Counted from the first letter of the stretch, positions 1 to 8,938 are shown. The stretch: 55,457 nucleotides of DNA from Microbacteriaceae bacterium PS02068 (GCA_029959325.1 JASCPF010000015.1:1-55457); one strand, 5' to 3'. The notes: generated by a model from the letters alone, not told the origin. A program made the numbers and translations.

Positions 1-61
1 TCGCTCGTCACTGCCCATTCCTCCATCATCGCGGGCCAAGCAGCGGACGCCAGGAGCACGA

Positions 62-118
62 CATGTCCAGATGGACACACCGTGGACATTTCCCCTGCGA
101 AACGGACATTTCCAACCG
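62..118. mobile_element. Possible insertion-sequence end (remnant)
   Basis: The stretch carries two exact copies of GGACATTTCC (84-93 and 104-113, 20 bp apart) and an inverted repeat GTCCA-GA-TGGAC (65-76). Clustered short repeats of this kind are typical of the termini of IS21/IS481-type elements. Homology of the following frame to HsdR only begins after it, so this is probably a junction where an element end abuts the restriction gene. No transposase is visible because the window starts here. The assignment is inference from repeat architecture only. Confidence 0.3.
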
Positions 119-434
119 GAACCTACAGCTCGCCAGGGACACGGTCGCTGCCGAGAAGGCTGAGAAGGAGATCCCGCGGGAGGAGCGGGGAAAAGCTGCG
201 CTCACCGAGTTGTTCGAAGCCCTCAAGGGCGACGAGACGCCAATCATTGTCTCAAACGTCGTCGACCGCATCGACGAGGTTGTCCGCGCCGTTCGTTTCG
301 AGGGCTGGCAGTCGACGATCGCCGGTGACCAGGAAGTGCGCAAGGCACTGCGGCAGACGCTGTACGTCCAATTCAAGATTCGAGACAACGACGTATTCGA
401 GAAGGCGCTGGGGTACATCCGTGAGTACTACTAA
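63..434 (+). pseudogene. hsdR: Type I restriction enzyme R subunit, C-terminal remnant
   Basis: Residues from about 20 onward match the C-terminal helical domain of type I restriction subunit HsdR: a helix with TPIIV, then RIDEVVR, VRFEGWQ, a KALR segment and the family's usual ending GYIREYY. HsdR is normally about 1000 residues; the ATPase and nuclease domains are missing. The frame stays open to the left edge, but the first residues are encoded by a repeat-rich, IS-like sequence, so the ATG at 63 is unlikely to be a genuine start. Either the gene was truncated by an insertion, or its body lies beyond an element to the left. No HsdM or HsdS is present in the window. It would be inactive as seen. 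Confidence 0.7.
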
Positions 435-474
435 AGCGGCATTCCAGGTGACGCGGTGCGGGAGCGTTGAATAG

Positions 475-2085
475 ATGCCCAATCTCGTTGAGAACCGTTA
501 CCGGGACCATCTCGCGGAGCACCTGGACCTAATCGAGCAGGGGTTGTCGCTCGTGGACTCCGAACTTCTGTTACCAAATGCAGCCGGTGCGAAGGGTTTC
601 GTTGACCTGGTAGCGCGAGATAAGTACGGGACGCTGGTTCTAATCGAGATTAAGCGGAGCGATTCTGCCGCCCGCAGCGCGATGCATGAGCTGTTTAAGT
701 ACGTAGCTCTCGTCCGAGAGAACTACGGGCTGGCGAAGCATCAAGTGCGCTGCGTATTGCTTTCGACGACGTGGCATGAGCTGCTCGTCCCGTTCTCGGA
801 GTTGCATGGTGCGGGGGCGTTCGAACTGTCGGGGAAGAAACTGATCGTCGGCCCAACCGACCTGCCGACTGGCGTTGAGGCAGTCGAGCCCCTCATCGCT
901 CAAGCGTCGCTGTCGCTGTGTCCGAAGCACGAGATTCTGCTCTATGCCACTTCCGAGGCCCGATCGCAAGAGATGAGTCGAGTAGTCGCGTCGCTGGAGC
1001 AACAGCAGGTGACGGACTACTTCCTGATTGTTTTCGATCACGATCGTTCGGATACTCGCGTGATCTACCCATATGCCCTTTACGTGGTCCTAGCGGAATT
1101 GTCTGCTGCGCAACGCGCTGCCGTCCAACAGCGTCAGCTGGAAGAATGGCATGCCGAGTATCTCGCTGATGGCGGTGATCCCGCCACCTGGGAGGTCGAT
1201 GACTCGGACCTGCTTGATCCAACTGACTGGGGCCATGAAGAAGAGGTTCTAACAAGGATCAACGAACTCTGCGAGCCCTCCGAGATTTCGATCGGCGACC
1301 CGGACAAGCTCCGCAGCCTCCATGAGTCTTGGCGACTCGACAAAATAGTGCGGTCGGGAAGGTTCAGCTCGCAGCTCATTTGGCCCGACGATCAGCTGCT
1401 GATGGCGGCGCTCGCCGTGGGCGACAAGTACACGACGCTCTTCGTAAGTCAAGTGAGCACGTCCAATCCAACCGCCTGTGCTCGGTTGCTTGAGAACGTC
1501 AGTTACTCGCTTCAAGGCGCCAAGGGGTGGCAGAAGCAGGTCCCAAAACTTCTGAATCAGCTAATCTCGGACCCGGACGTCGACTCCGTGTCCATCCAGC
1601 TCTATAGTCCATGCGACCTACTCTTTGGGTTGTCAGCGCTCGCTTCTGGGCGGACCGATGCACTTCCCGCGCTCGAGATCATTGCGGAATCAGCCTCTTC
1701 CGGCATCCGACACTATTCGGGTGCATTGGTGTGGGACGGGGTCACGAAGCTCGATGCGGCGGAGGCAATCGAGCGAGTCGTGCCGCGGGGAGCATTCTGG
1801 TACTTGATGTCTAGACACGCCGGAGCGCAATGGGAGGACGAGAGCAGGTACTGCCAGCTCCATGGGTTGAGATACGCCCTCTACGAGGCTGAATACGCCG
1901 ATGACCCTCGGGATGCGAAGTTCTGGCGCTTGCGCATCAAGGCGGCATCGGTGGTTCGTGCAGAGGTATCTCCGAGTCAAGTCGCGGCAGAATCGGCCGT
2001 CTCGTTCGCAGCCGCGAATGAGGAGTACCTCGATCACCTCGCGGATGAGCTGTTCCGCAAGCTCACTATCGGATCTGGTCTGTGA
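475..2085 (+). CDS. NucS-like PD-(D/E)XK nuclease domain protein
   Basis: The 536-residue protein begins with a RecB/NucS-like nuclease fold: an N-terminal helix with E21, then GFVDLVA (D44), then VLIEIKR (E58, K60) and HELFKY at 71-76, which is the order of PD-(D/E)XK motifs in the NucS/DUF91 group. The remaining ~350 residues match nothing I recognise and are probably a sensor or targeting domain. It starts 40 nt after the hsdR remnant, on the same strand, so it may have been a cargo gene of the restriction locus. NucS itself (mismatch repair) is about 220-250 residues, so this is a larger relative rather than the housekeeping enzyme. A DNA-cleaving defence role is inferred from fold and neighbours. 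Confidence 0.6.
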   Translation: MPNLVENRYRDHLAEHLDLIEQGLSLVDSELLLPNAAGAKGFVDLVARDKYGTLVLIEIKRSDSAARSAMHELFKYVALVRENYGLAKHQVRCVLLSTTWHELLVPFSELHGAGAFELSGKKLIVGPTDLPTGVEAVEPLIAQASLSLCPKHEILLYATSEARSQEMSRVVASLEQQQVTDYFLIVFDHDRSDTRVIYPYALYVVLAELSAAQRAAVQQRQLEEWHAEYLADGGDPATWEVDDSDLLDPTDWGHEEEVLTRINELCEPSEISIGDPDKLRSLHESWRLDKIVRSGRFSSQLIWPDDQLLMAALAVGDKYTTLFVSQVSTSNPTACARLLENVSYSLQGAKGWQKQVPKLLNQLISDPDVDSVSIQLYSPCDLLFGLSALASGRTDALPALEIIAESASSGIRHYSGALVWDGVTKLDAAEAIERVVPRGAFWYLMSRHAGAQWEDESRYCQLHGLRYALYEAEYADDPRDAKFWRLRIKAASVVRAEVSPSQVAAESAVSFAAANEEYLDHLADELFRKLTIGSGL

Positions 2086-2127
2086 CCACTCACATGAGTG
2101 ACTGGAGACGCGGGCGACGCGACGACT

Positions 2128-2153
2128 GACGATGAACAACCGACGATGAACAA
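2128..2153 (+). repeat. Tandem GACGATGAACAA pair
   Basis: Two exact 12-bp copies of GACGATGAACAA (2128-2139 and 2142-2153) lie 14 bp apart in the 187-bp gap between the nuclease gene and the relaxase gene, followed by a partial third GACGATG. Their role is unknown; repeats upstream of a relaxase can be part of an origin of transfer, but no nic motif was recognised. Confidence 0.4.
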
Positions 2154-2272
2154 GAGACGATGCACGCAGGCATCAGTGATGGGCGGCGACCGAAATCTAC
2201 AACGCCCTCCGCTTGGCGACATCCGCTGAAAATACCTGGACAGCGGCTATTTTGCCGACCTAACCTGACGCC

Positions 2273-5008
2273 ATGCGCGGAGGGTTGGAGCGGTGGAAGC
2301 GGGGCGTCGATTCACGCGGGGTGCGACAAGCGATCGCATACGCGCTTGAGGGAACCTGCGATGCCCACAGGCCTTCGATCTCCGGTGTCGACGCGCTGGA
2401 GAAGTACGCCGAGGCATCCGACGCGAGCGTCACGAGGTTCATCGTCGACCGCGGCGAGATCTCCCGCGACGAGCTCACCGCGGGCGGGCTGCGCGTCTGG
2501 ATCACCGGACATGATCCGATCACGGGGGAGGAGCGCGGCCGCTCGCGCTTGAGCCCGGATGCGGATCTGCTCCTCGACGGGACGATTAATCACCCCAAGA
2601 CGTACAGCGTCGCAGCGCTCCTCCACCCCGAGCTTGCGGCCGAGTTCGAAGCGCTGCAAGACCGACTCCGCGACCGCATTTTGCTCACCTGGCAGTCCGA
2701 GCTCAACGCGCGTCGCGGGCACAACGGAGTCATCCGTGAAGACATCTCGCGCATCGAGGTGGTCGAGTTGCAGCACCGCCGCTCACGTGCGCTCGACCCG
2801 CACATCCATCGGCACCTCTGGCTGAACATCAAGGTGCTCGGCACCGACGGCCGGTGGACGAACCTCGACTCCCGCGTCGCGATGAAGCTCCACACCGTCA
2901 TCAACGCCGAAGGCGAGCTCGCCGCCCGCACCGACCCCGCGTGGGTCGCCGCTCTCGCTCGCCACGGATACACGTTGAACGAGGTGGGGGAGATCGCCGA
3001 ACTTGCCGGCTCGGTGCGGCCGCTTTCGCGCCGGTCCGCCCAAATCGAGCGCAATCGCGCCCGGCTCATCGCTGAGTGGTCGACGGCGAATAGGGGAGCG
3101 GCGCCGAGCGTCGAGGCGCTGCAGCAGATCGACCGACGCTCGTGGGCGACCGCCCGACCGAACAAGCCCGCCCACCTTGACGAGGGGTCGTGGGAGGCGA
3201 CCGTCCGCGGCGAGATCGTGGCCATCGACCCGTCGCTGCTCGCCGTGCGCGCGGCTGTCGACGTGACGCGTGTGCAGGTCGACGACCTCGACCTGGACCT
3301 GCTCGCGGCGATCGCCGTCGTCGATGCGGACGAACGGTCAACCTCATCTGGCGGACGCTTCAGCGTCTTCGACCTTCGCGCGGGCGCGACCCGAGCGCTC
3401 TCTCGCAGCGGGATCATCGCCGAGCGTGCGGATCTCGACGCCACCATCGCGGCGATCACGCGTCGCGCGCACGCTACAACCCTGCAGCTCGTCGGCGGCG
3501 ACGTGCCGCTTCACGTCAAGGCGTTCATGGCGAACGCGACCGCAATCGAGAAGATCCGTGTCGGCGCTCGGTTCGACGCGCTCGCAAGTCCGGGGCGGTC
3601 GCTCTTGCCGGCGGAGCTTCATCGCCTCGCGCGCGGGGATGTCGACCTCGACGAGTCGCAGCGGGCTGCGGCATCCGCCATTGCAGGATCGCACGGACTC
3701 GTCACCGTCCTCGGGCCCGCCGGCGCCGGCAAGACGACGATGCTGCGCGTCGCGTTCGATGCGCTCCGCGCGCAGCGCCGACAGATGCTCGTCGTGGCGC
3801 CGACGCGCAAAGCCGCATCGGTTGCGGCGCGAGAGGTCGGCGCCGCGGCATCCAGCCTGCACGCGCTCCTCGCGGACTACGGGTACCGATGGGCGCGCGA
3901 TGCAGCTGGCGCGACGCGGTGGACTCGGCTGGGCGTCGGGGAGGTCGACTCGACCACGGGTCTGATCTACGCGGGGCCGGCCCGGTATCCATTGCGAGCA
4001 GGCGATCGCATCGTCGTCGATGAGGCGGGCATGGTCGACCTTGAGACCGCGAACGCGCTGACGGAGCTCGCGGTTGAGCAACGCGTCGGGGTGGCGATGG
4101 TCGGCGACACACACCAGGCGCTGCCGGTCGGTCATGCGGGCGCGATGGCGTCGGCGATCCGCCACCCGACGGCTCGCGTCGAGCTCGACACGGTGCACCG
4201 CTTCTGCGATCCCGAGTACGCGGCGCTGACGTTGCGGCTGCGGGATGTGGGGGATTCCGCGGATGCCATCGTGGTCGCCGGCGATCTCGCCGAGCGCGGC
4301 CACCTCGAGCGCGTGGATCATCACGATGCCGCCCGTGAGCGGATGGTCGACGAGTACTTCGCCTGGCACGCGCGCGGCGTGCGCGCCGCGTTGGTGTCCA
4401 GCACCAACGCTGAGGCGGATGCGATCAACGATGCCATCCAGCAGCGGCGCGTTGACGCCGGCGAGCTCGACGCGCGCATCGTCGCGTGGGGGATGGGGGA
4501 GCAGCGGATCCTCGTCGGCGACACTGTGCAGAGCCGGCGCAACGACGCGCGCACGGGTGTCGACAATCGTGCGCAGTGGGTCGTGCGGGGAATCCGCGAG
4601 GAGGGGATCGACCTCGCGGCGGTGAGCGACAGTGGTGAGCTGCATCGGGTGTCGCACGCCTACGCGCTGGAGCACCTGCAGCTCGCGTACACGTCGACGG
4701 TGCACGGCGTGCAGGGCGAGACGGCGGATGCCTCGATCGTCGGTCCCGACGTGGATGCCGCGGGGCTGTACGTCGGGCTTACCCGTGGACGGGTGCACAA
4801 CGTCGCGATCGTGGTGGCGCGGACGGACGAGGCCGCGCGGGAGTGTGCCGCGCTCTGCATGATGCGTGGGTCGCCGGAGCTGACGATGCAAGATGCCGTG
4901 CGCGCGGCAGAGATGGAGCGGCGCCGCGCGGCGCGAAACCGAGAGACCGCGATGGCGGCCGGACCGGTGACTCGGGCGAAGCCGGCGGCGCGCGGAATGG
5001 GGACGTAG
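2273..5008 (+). CDS. MobF-family relaxase with RecD-like helicase (TrwC/TraI type)
   Basis: The 911-residue protein has a TrwC-like relaxase region at about 1-310: it includes the family's TINHPKTYSVAALLHPE segment near residue 109 and the metal-binding histidine cluster HIHRHLW at about 177-183. A superfamily 1 helicase follows, with Walker A GPAGAGKTT near 481-489, Walker B VVDEAGM near 580 and a C-terminal HGVQGETAD segment. MobF relaxases nick at oriT and unwind the transferred strand during conjugation. A -10-like TAACCT sits 6 nt before the ATG and there is no Shine-Dalgarno sequence, so the message is probably leaderless. No T4SS, coupling protein or integrase is present, so it is a relic of, or a mobilisable part of, an integrated plasmid or element. 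The catalytic tyrosine could not be assigned with certainty. Confidence 0.85.
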   Translation: MRGGLERWKRGVDSRGVRQAIAYALEGTCDAHRPSISGVDALEKYAEASDASVTRFIVDRGEISRDELTAGGLRVWITGHDPITGEERGRSRLSPDADLLLDGTINHPKTYSVAALLHPELAAEFEALQDRLRDRILLTWQSELNARRGHNGVIREDISRIEVVELQHRRSRALDPHIHRHLWLNIKVLGTDGRWTNLDSRVAMKLHTVINAEGELAARTDPAWVAALARHGYTLNEVGEIAELAGSVRPLSRRSAQIERNRARLIAEWSTANRGAAPSVEALQQIDRRSWATARPNKPAHLDEGSWEATVRGEIVAIDPSLLAVRAAVDVTRVQVDDLDLDLLAAIAVVDADERSTSSGGRFSVFDLRAGATRALSRSGIIAERADLDATIAAITRRAHATTLQLVGGDVPLHVKAFMANATAIEKIRVGARFDALASPGRSLLPAELHRLARGDVDLDESQRAAASAIAGSHGLVTVLGPAGAGKTTMLRVAFDALRAQRRQMLVVAPTRKAASVAAREVGAAASSLHALLADYGYRWARDAAGATRWTRLGVGEVDSTTGLIYAGPARYPLRAGDRIVVDEAGMVDLETANALTELAVEQRVGVAMVGDTHQALPVGHAGAMASAIRHPTARVELDTVHRFCDPEYAALTLRLRDVGDSADAIVVAGDLAERGHLERVDHHDAARERMVDEYFAWHARGVRAALVSSTNAEADAINDAIQQRRVDAGELDARIVAWGMGEQRILVGDTVQSRRNDARTGVDNRAQWVVRGIREEGIDLAAVSDSGELHRVSHAYALEHLQLAYTSTVHGVQGETADASIVGPDVDAAGLYVGLTRGRVHNVAIVVARTDEAARECAALCMMRGSPELTMQDAVRAAEMERRRAARNRETAMAAGPVTRAKPAARGMGT

Positions 5009-5174
5009 CGACGACCGCGTAGGGGACGCTCAGTGAGAAAGCTCGCGGGCGGGCATTACGACCGGGTCCACCGGGGCTCGTTGAGGCGGTGCAAAAGTTG
5101 GCGAGCCTGTCGCGGTACGCGACCGACATTCGGGCGGTCGTTGGGCGCACCACGCGCAAACCGCCCGGCCGAAG

Positions 5175-6101
5175 TTATTCCTGCGAGTCAAACTCGTGCC
5201 AGCCCGACCACCTCCCGGCGGAGAGCCACTGGTGCTGAGTCTTACCATCTCTGGTGACCCAAACCTCGTTGTGATGCTCGCCAAGGCTGGCGACAGTGAT
5301 CTGACCCGCAACCCCAGGCTCCCACTCGGTCCATCCGGTCCATTCCTCATCGGCACTCCACCAGTTATGGAAGAATCGTCCATCCGCGCTGCCGACGAAT
5401 AGGTCGAACCACGAGCCATGGGACCCTATGGCAACCTGCGCCGCCTGAATTCCATCGGGCAGCTCCAAATCGATCCATGAGCTCCACGGCCATTCTAGGA
5501 ACCAGCGATAGCGGATCCGCCCTGCGTGTACTTCGAACACGCATAGCCGGTCATTAGGAATACCGGCTGCGGCACGAGAGCCCATCCGCAAGCCGCTAAG
5601 GTGTGCTGCATCGAGAAGTGCAGGTTCAGCTGCCGAAACGAATCCGCGGATCTCAGTGCGAATCGCGCTTGTTGCCGGCCCAAGAGCTGCCCGCAAATTG
5701 CCGTCGGACCGTTGGGCGTTGTACTCACCCAGCGACACTCCGGCCAAGTCTGACGGCAGTTTCACCGACAGTGCACCCTCGATTCGAGGCTTCACGATGA
5801 GAGATCGCTCGATGCCCAAATAGCCGACGAACATACCGAGCTCGAAGATCACATTGTCGCGTGGTGCAAGCGACTCAGTGTTGCGAGAGAGCACCATGTC
5901 ATCAGGGCCCAGGACGAAAACGCCGAAATCGGACGTGTGCAACGTGGCCTGCAGGTTGGCGACCGTATCGCGCGACACCCGCATCACCCCTTGCGTCCAG
6001 ACCGTGACCTCTGCATCGTGGTCCAGGTTCTCCTGCACCGCGTAAGCGATGTCCAGGCTCTCCCTCGATGAACCGACAAAGATCCGCGGCTTCTGTGCCA
6101 T
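5175..6101 (-). CDS. CAP12-type TIR-domain effector with C-terminal tryptophan-rich lectin-like repeats
   Basis: Residues 5-155 form a TIR-like domain of the CAP12/Pycsar effector class (PF10137): RIFVGSS at 6-12, VWTQGV at 34-39, SDFGVFVLGPDD at 57-68 and RDNVIFELG at 81-89. The glutamate E87 is at the position of the catalytic NADase residue in TIR-STING proteins. The C-terminal half (185-308) has three repeats of about 46 residues, each ending in a W-x-x-W pair (WSSWIDL, WTGWTEW, WSGWHEF) preceded by a short beta-strand pattern. They resemble PLL/tectonin beta-propeller lectin blades. Known relatives pair this TIR with STING or cyclic-nucleotide sensors encoded alongside; no cyclase is adjacent here. 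The start is supported by GGGG 4-8 nt upstream. A plausible role is NAD+ depletion on sensing a ligand through the repeats; this is inference. Confidence 0.75.
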   Translation of the reverse strand: MAQKPRIFVGSSRESLDIAYAVQENLDHDAEVTVWTQGVMRVSRDTVANLQATLHTSDFGVFVLGPDDMVLSRNTESLAPRDNVIFELGMFVGYLGIERSLIVKPRIEGALSVKLPSDLAGVSLGEYNAQRSDGNLRAALGPATSAIRTEIRGFVSAAEPALLDAAHLSGLRMGSRAAAGIPNDRLCVFEVHAGRIRYRWFLEWPWSSWIDLELPDGIQAAQVAIGSHGSWFDLFVGSADGRFFHNWWSADEEWTGWTEWEPGVAGQITVASLGEHHNEVWVTRDGKTQHQWLSAGRWSGWHEFDSQE

Positions 6102-6121
6102 TCATCCCCACTTCCACTCGG

Positions 6122-6141
6122 TGACACTCAGCGTAGTGTCA
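6122..6141. promoter_or_regulatory. Perfect inverted repeat upstream of the TIR gene
   Basis: TGACACT-N6-AGTGTCA lies 21-40 nt upstream of the TIR-gene start, on its promoter side. On the minus strand its outer edge forms TTGACA, a consensus -35. It could be an operator or a 5' hairpin; no matching regulator is identified. Confidence 0.4.
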
Positions 6142-6392
6142 AGCAACGCGAGCCCCGGAAGATGAACCGAATCGGCCTGACTTTCGTTCCTATTGGGAGC
6201 CTTGTCCGCGCTCCCTGTGGAGGGGGTGATTGTTCCAGCGCCACCCCCATCGAGCGTCACCAGCTCGATCTGTTCGATGGTCCGCTGGGGGCCTCGTTGC
6301 ACGTGGTCGCCCCTCCACCGGGCACTGCGCGTTTGGGGATCGTTGTATCCGGCACGAACTGAATCACGTCGATCGGGCTATACCATCTGGTC

Positions 6393-6908
6393 GTGACCGA
6401 CTTCGTTTCTGCAACCGCAGATATCCGCGGCGACTACCGGTACAGCTTGACGCGGGTCTGGGATGCGTCGCAGCCGACAATCACGTTCGTGTTGCTGAAC
6501 CCCAGCACCGCCGACGCGGTTGATCTCGATCCGACGCTGCGACGATGCGTGAACTTCGCCAAGCGCGATGGGTTCGGAAGCATGGTGATTCTCAACCTCT
6601 ACGCGTACCGCACGCCGAGCCCCGAGGTGATGCTCGCGGCATCCGATCCGGTCGGTCCTGAGAACGACCGTGCGCTGGCCAACGCCACTGGGACGGTGGT
6701 TGCCGGATGGGGAACGAGCGCGAGCCCCACGCGAGTTGCTCACGTGCTCGAATTGCTACCACCGCTCAAGGCGCTCAACATCACGAAGAACGGCCACCCG
6801 CAACACCCGCTCTACGTCAGGGGCGACTCACCTCTCGTCGACTGGCCTTCACCAAATTCGCCTCGACGCTCCACGCCGGCGTCAACGGATGCCCCCTCAA
6901 TTGGGTAA
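6393..6908 (+). CDS. DUF1643 domain-containing protein
   Basis: The 171-residue protein shows the DUF1643 pattern: YRYSLTRVWD near residue 17, VLLNPSTAD near 33, DPTLRRC near 46, a ILNLYAYR segment near 66 and GHPQHPLYV near 133. The family's biochemical role is unknown; members are common on phages and accessory islands. A -10-like TATACC (6379-6384) stands 8 nt before the GTG start, which suggests a leaderless message. The last 25 residues are rich in Ser and Pro, beyond the usual family end, and may be a read-on after divergence. It is convergent with nothing and divergent from the TIR gene, with a 291-bp gap between them. Confidence 0.75.
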   Translation: MTDFVSATADIRGDYRYSLTRVWDASQPTITFVLLNPSTADAVDLDPTLRRCVNFAKRDGFGSMVILNLYAYRTPSPEVMLAASDPVGPENDRALANATGTVVAGWGTSASPTRVAHVLELLPPLKALNITKNGHPQHPLYVRGDSPLVDWPSPNSPRRSTPASTDAPSIG

Positions 6909-6949
6909 CGCCCGCGCGCGGATCCACTGCGACCGTTGACGTTCCGCTA

Positions 6950-6977
6950 ACGCGCACCGCCCGTATATGGATCCTCA
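6950..6977 (+). repeat. 28-nt repeat element, copy 1
   Basis: ACGCGCACCGCCCGTA, three variable bases, then GGATCCTCA recurs with identical spacing at 34073-34100 (25 of 28 positions equal). Both copies lie upstream of an unrelated hypothetical gene that has a leaderless-type start. Function unknown. Confidence 0.5.
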
Positions 6978-7072
6978 AACGGGCAGCTCGCGTTGATGGG
7001 TCTCTGCGGGCGGATTGCGGGCACGTTGCCGGCGAGGAGCGAGAGGTCGCTGCGGGTGTGCAGGATAGAGCA

Positions 7073-7717
7073 GTGCCCTCGACGCCGATCATCGCGATGA
7101 TTCCCGACAGCCCCGATGCGAGATTGCTCGTTGAGCTCAGCTCCTATGCCGACGATCTGTCCGATGCTGGTAACGCGATGGACCTCGCTATCGACGCCGG
7201 AAGCCAATCACCATTGTGGTCGCCGTTGACGAGCTACGCCGTCGTTGCCTACATGCGAGCATTCGGCCCCTCCAACGTGCGGAGCGGGCTGCTGCATCAC
7301 ATCTCGATGCCAGAAGCGATCGCCGACACGCACCGCATGATTCACGTGTACCGGAACACGACCGTCGCCCACTCGCAGTCCCAGCTATCGATGTCGCTTC
7401 CGATCGCGCTGCTCTCCGACGATCAGCGCGTCGAGAAGGTCATGCCGTTCGCGGTGCGCCACGATCTGCCTCCGAGCGTCGCGACGCGCATCGCCCAGGC
7501 TATCGATGCGGTGAGCGAGCTCGTGGAGACGCTCATCAAGCCCCTCGTCGATCGGCTCGCGGACGAACACGCGCAAACAAGTCCGGCGACGATCGCTTCC
7601 TGGCCGATCCCCGACTTCAACCACGGCGATGCGGGACAGTTCACCGGCGACTCGCGCCGACGCCACAGCCCGCGATTCACGTTCTACTGGGACGACGAAC
7701 CCGAAGCGATCGACTAG
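7073..7717 (+). CDS. Hypothetical protein
   Basis: I do not recognise this 214-residue protein. It is mainly helical by composition, with conserved-looking segments SYAVVAYMRAF near 56 and HRMIHVYRNTTVAHS near 93; the RN-x4-AHS stretch is reminiscent of HEPN-like or AbiV-like helical proteins but is not a clean match. The frame is open further upstream (to 6707), yet the GTG at 7073 is preferred: CAGGAT stands exactly 6 nt before it, the same arrangement seen at other leaderless genes here, and the upstream extension overlaps the end of the DUF1643 gene. The C-terminus is hydrophilic (RRRHSPRF). It sits 95 nt downstream of repeat copy 1. Confidence 0.6.
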   Translation: MPSTPIIAMIPDSPDARLLVELSSYADDLSDAGNAMDLAIDAGSQSPLWSPLTSYAVVAYMRAFGPSNVRSGLLHHISMPEAIADTHRMIHVYRNTTVAHSQSQLSMSLPIALLSDDQRVEKVMPFAVRHDLPPSVATRIAQAIDAVSELVETLIKPLVDRLADEHAQTSPATIASWPIPDFNHGDAGQFTGDSRRRHSPRFTFYWDDEPEAID

Positions 7718-7954
7718 CGGCCGGCTGTCACGGCGAGATGAGGATCCCTCTGCGGATATTGCGCGGATGAGGGACGACAGCGTGCCATCTGAGACATCAT
7801 CCGAATGGCTCGCATCCGCAATCGACGTGTCTTCGCCGGAGTGAGCGTCGCTGGTGCGGCAGACTCATCTCTCGTCGGCCCGATCTGGGGGGCGAGGGCG
7901 AAGGAGCCGCAATGAGCACGAGCCGTACGACTGAGACACGGGGGGGCGTGAGGG

Positions 7955-8938
7955 ATGCTCGACTTCACGACGATCGATTTTGAAACCGCCAACTCGTATC
8001 GGGGTTCTCCGTGCTCTGTGGGCTTGGTTCGTGTGCGAAACGGGCAGATCGTCGAGAGCCAGCATTGGCTGATCCGGCCGCCGGAGGGCGCTGACTGGTT
8101 CGATGGCTGGAACATCGCGATCCACGGGATTACCGCCGAGATGGTGGAGGACGCCCCCAGGTGGAAGGACATCCTTCCGGCCATCGTGGACTTCATCGGC
8201 GACGACGTGGTCCTCGCGCACAACGCCGGCTTCGACCTCGGCGTGATCCGGTACGCCTGCGCACTGGACAACATCGAGTGGCCGGAGATGAGATTTCTCT
8301 GCACGCTGGTCATGGCTCGCCGCGCCATGGCCCTCCCCACCTACAGGTTGCCGTTCCTCGCCGAGACGATGGGCATCCCATTCGATAGCCACCACGATGC
8401 GCTCGCTGACGCGACCGTGGTCGTGGACGTCACCACGCGATTGGCGGAGCAGCAGCAATCCACAGATCTGCTCGAGTTGGCGGGGTCACTCGGCGTCGCC
8501 ATCGGGCGCATGGGCTCCGGGCTCTACCGGGGCAGCGTCGCCGTCTCGAGCAGCGGCCACGGTGCGCGCAACTTCACCCCGATCGAGGTGAACACGGACG
8601 CCGACCCCAGCGGATACCTCTATGGACGAGTCGTCGTGTTCACCGGCACTCTCATGTCGATGACCCGAGACACCGCCCGCCAGGAGTGCGCCAAGGTCGG
8701 CGCGACTCCGGAACAGACCACCACCAAGCGCACCAACGTGCTCGTCGTGGGCGACATCAATCCCGCCGTGCTCCGACCCGGCTCCAACGTCACAGGCAAA
8801 GCCCGCAAAGCGTTCGAGCTGCAGGACAAGGGCCAAGAGATCGAAGTCATGACGGAGGACGACTTCCTCCGCTGCCTCGACGGCAACACGCTGGCAGGCG
8901 CCCACGTACTACTCGCCGAATCGGAACCCTCGGCCTAG
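7955..8938 (+). CDS. DnaQ-like 3'-5' exonuclease with BRCT domain
   Basis: The 327-residue protein has the DEDDh exonuclease motifs in order: Exo I IDFET (D8, E10), Exo II AHNAGFD at 88-94 and Exo III SHHDALADA with H147 and D152. A BRCT domain occupies about 220-315 (YGRVVVFTGTL, RQECAKVGA, TNVLVVGD, GKARKAFEL). This architecture resembles the epsilon-like exonuclease-BRCT proteins of actinobacteria and firmicutes, used in DNA repair or proofreading-type end processing. A GAGGG Shine-Dalgarno sequence lies 5 nt before the ATG. It stands alone between accessory genes and the sialic-acid locus and may be part of either. Confidence 0.85.
   Translation: MLDFTTIDFETANSYRGSPCSVGLVRVRNGQIVESQHWLIRPPEGADWFDGWNIAIHGITAEMVEDAPRWKDILPAIVDFIGDDVVLAHNAGFDLGVIRYACALDNIEWPEMRFLCTLVMARRAMALPTYRLPFLAETMGIPFDSHHDALADATVVVDVTTRLAEQQQSTDLLELAGSLGVAIGRMGSGLYRGSVAVSSSGHGARNFTPIEVNTDADPSGYLYGRVVVFTGTLMSMTRDTARQECAKVGATPEQTTTKRTNVLVVGDINPAVLRPGSNVTGKARKAFELQDKGQEIEVMTEDDFLRCLDGNTLAGAHVLLAESEPSA

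Noticed and set aside
5167..5180. GGCCGAAGTTATTC also present at 36117-36130.
   Set aside because: A 14-bp match is expected a few times by chance in 55 kb, and the surroundings do not align.
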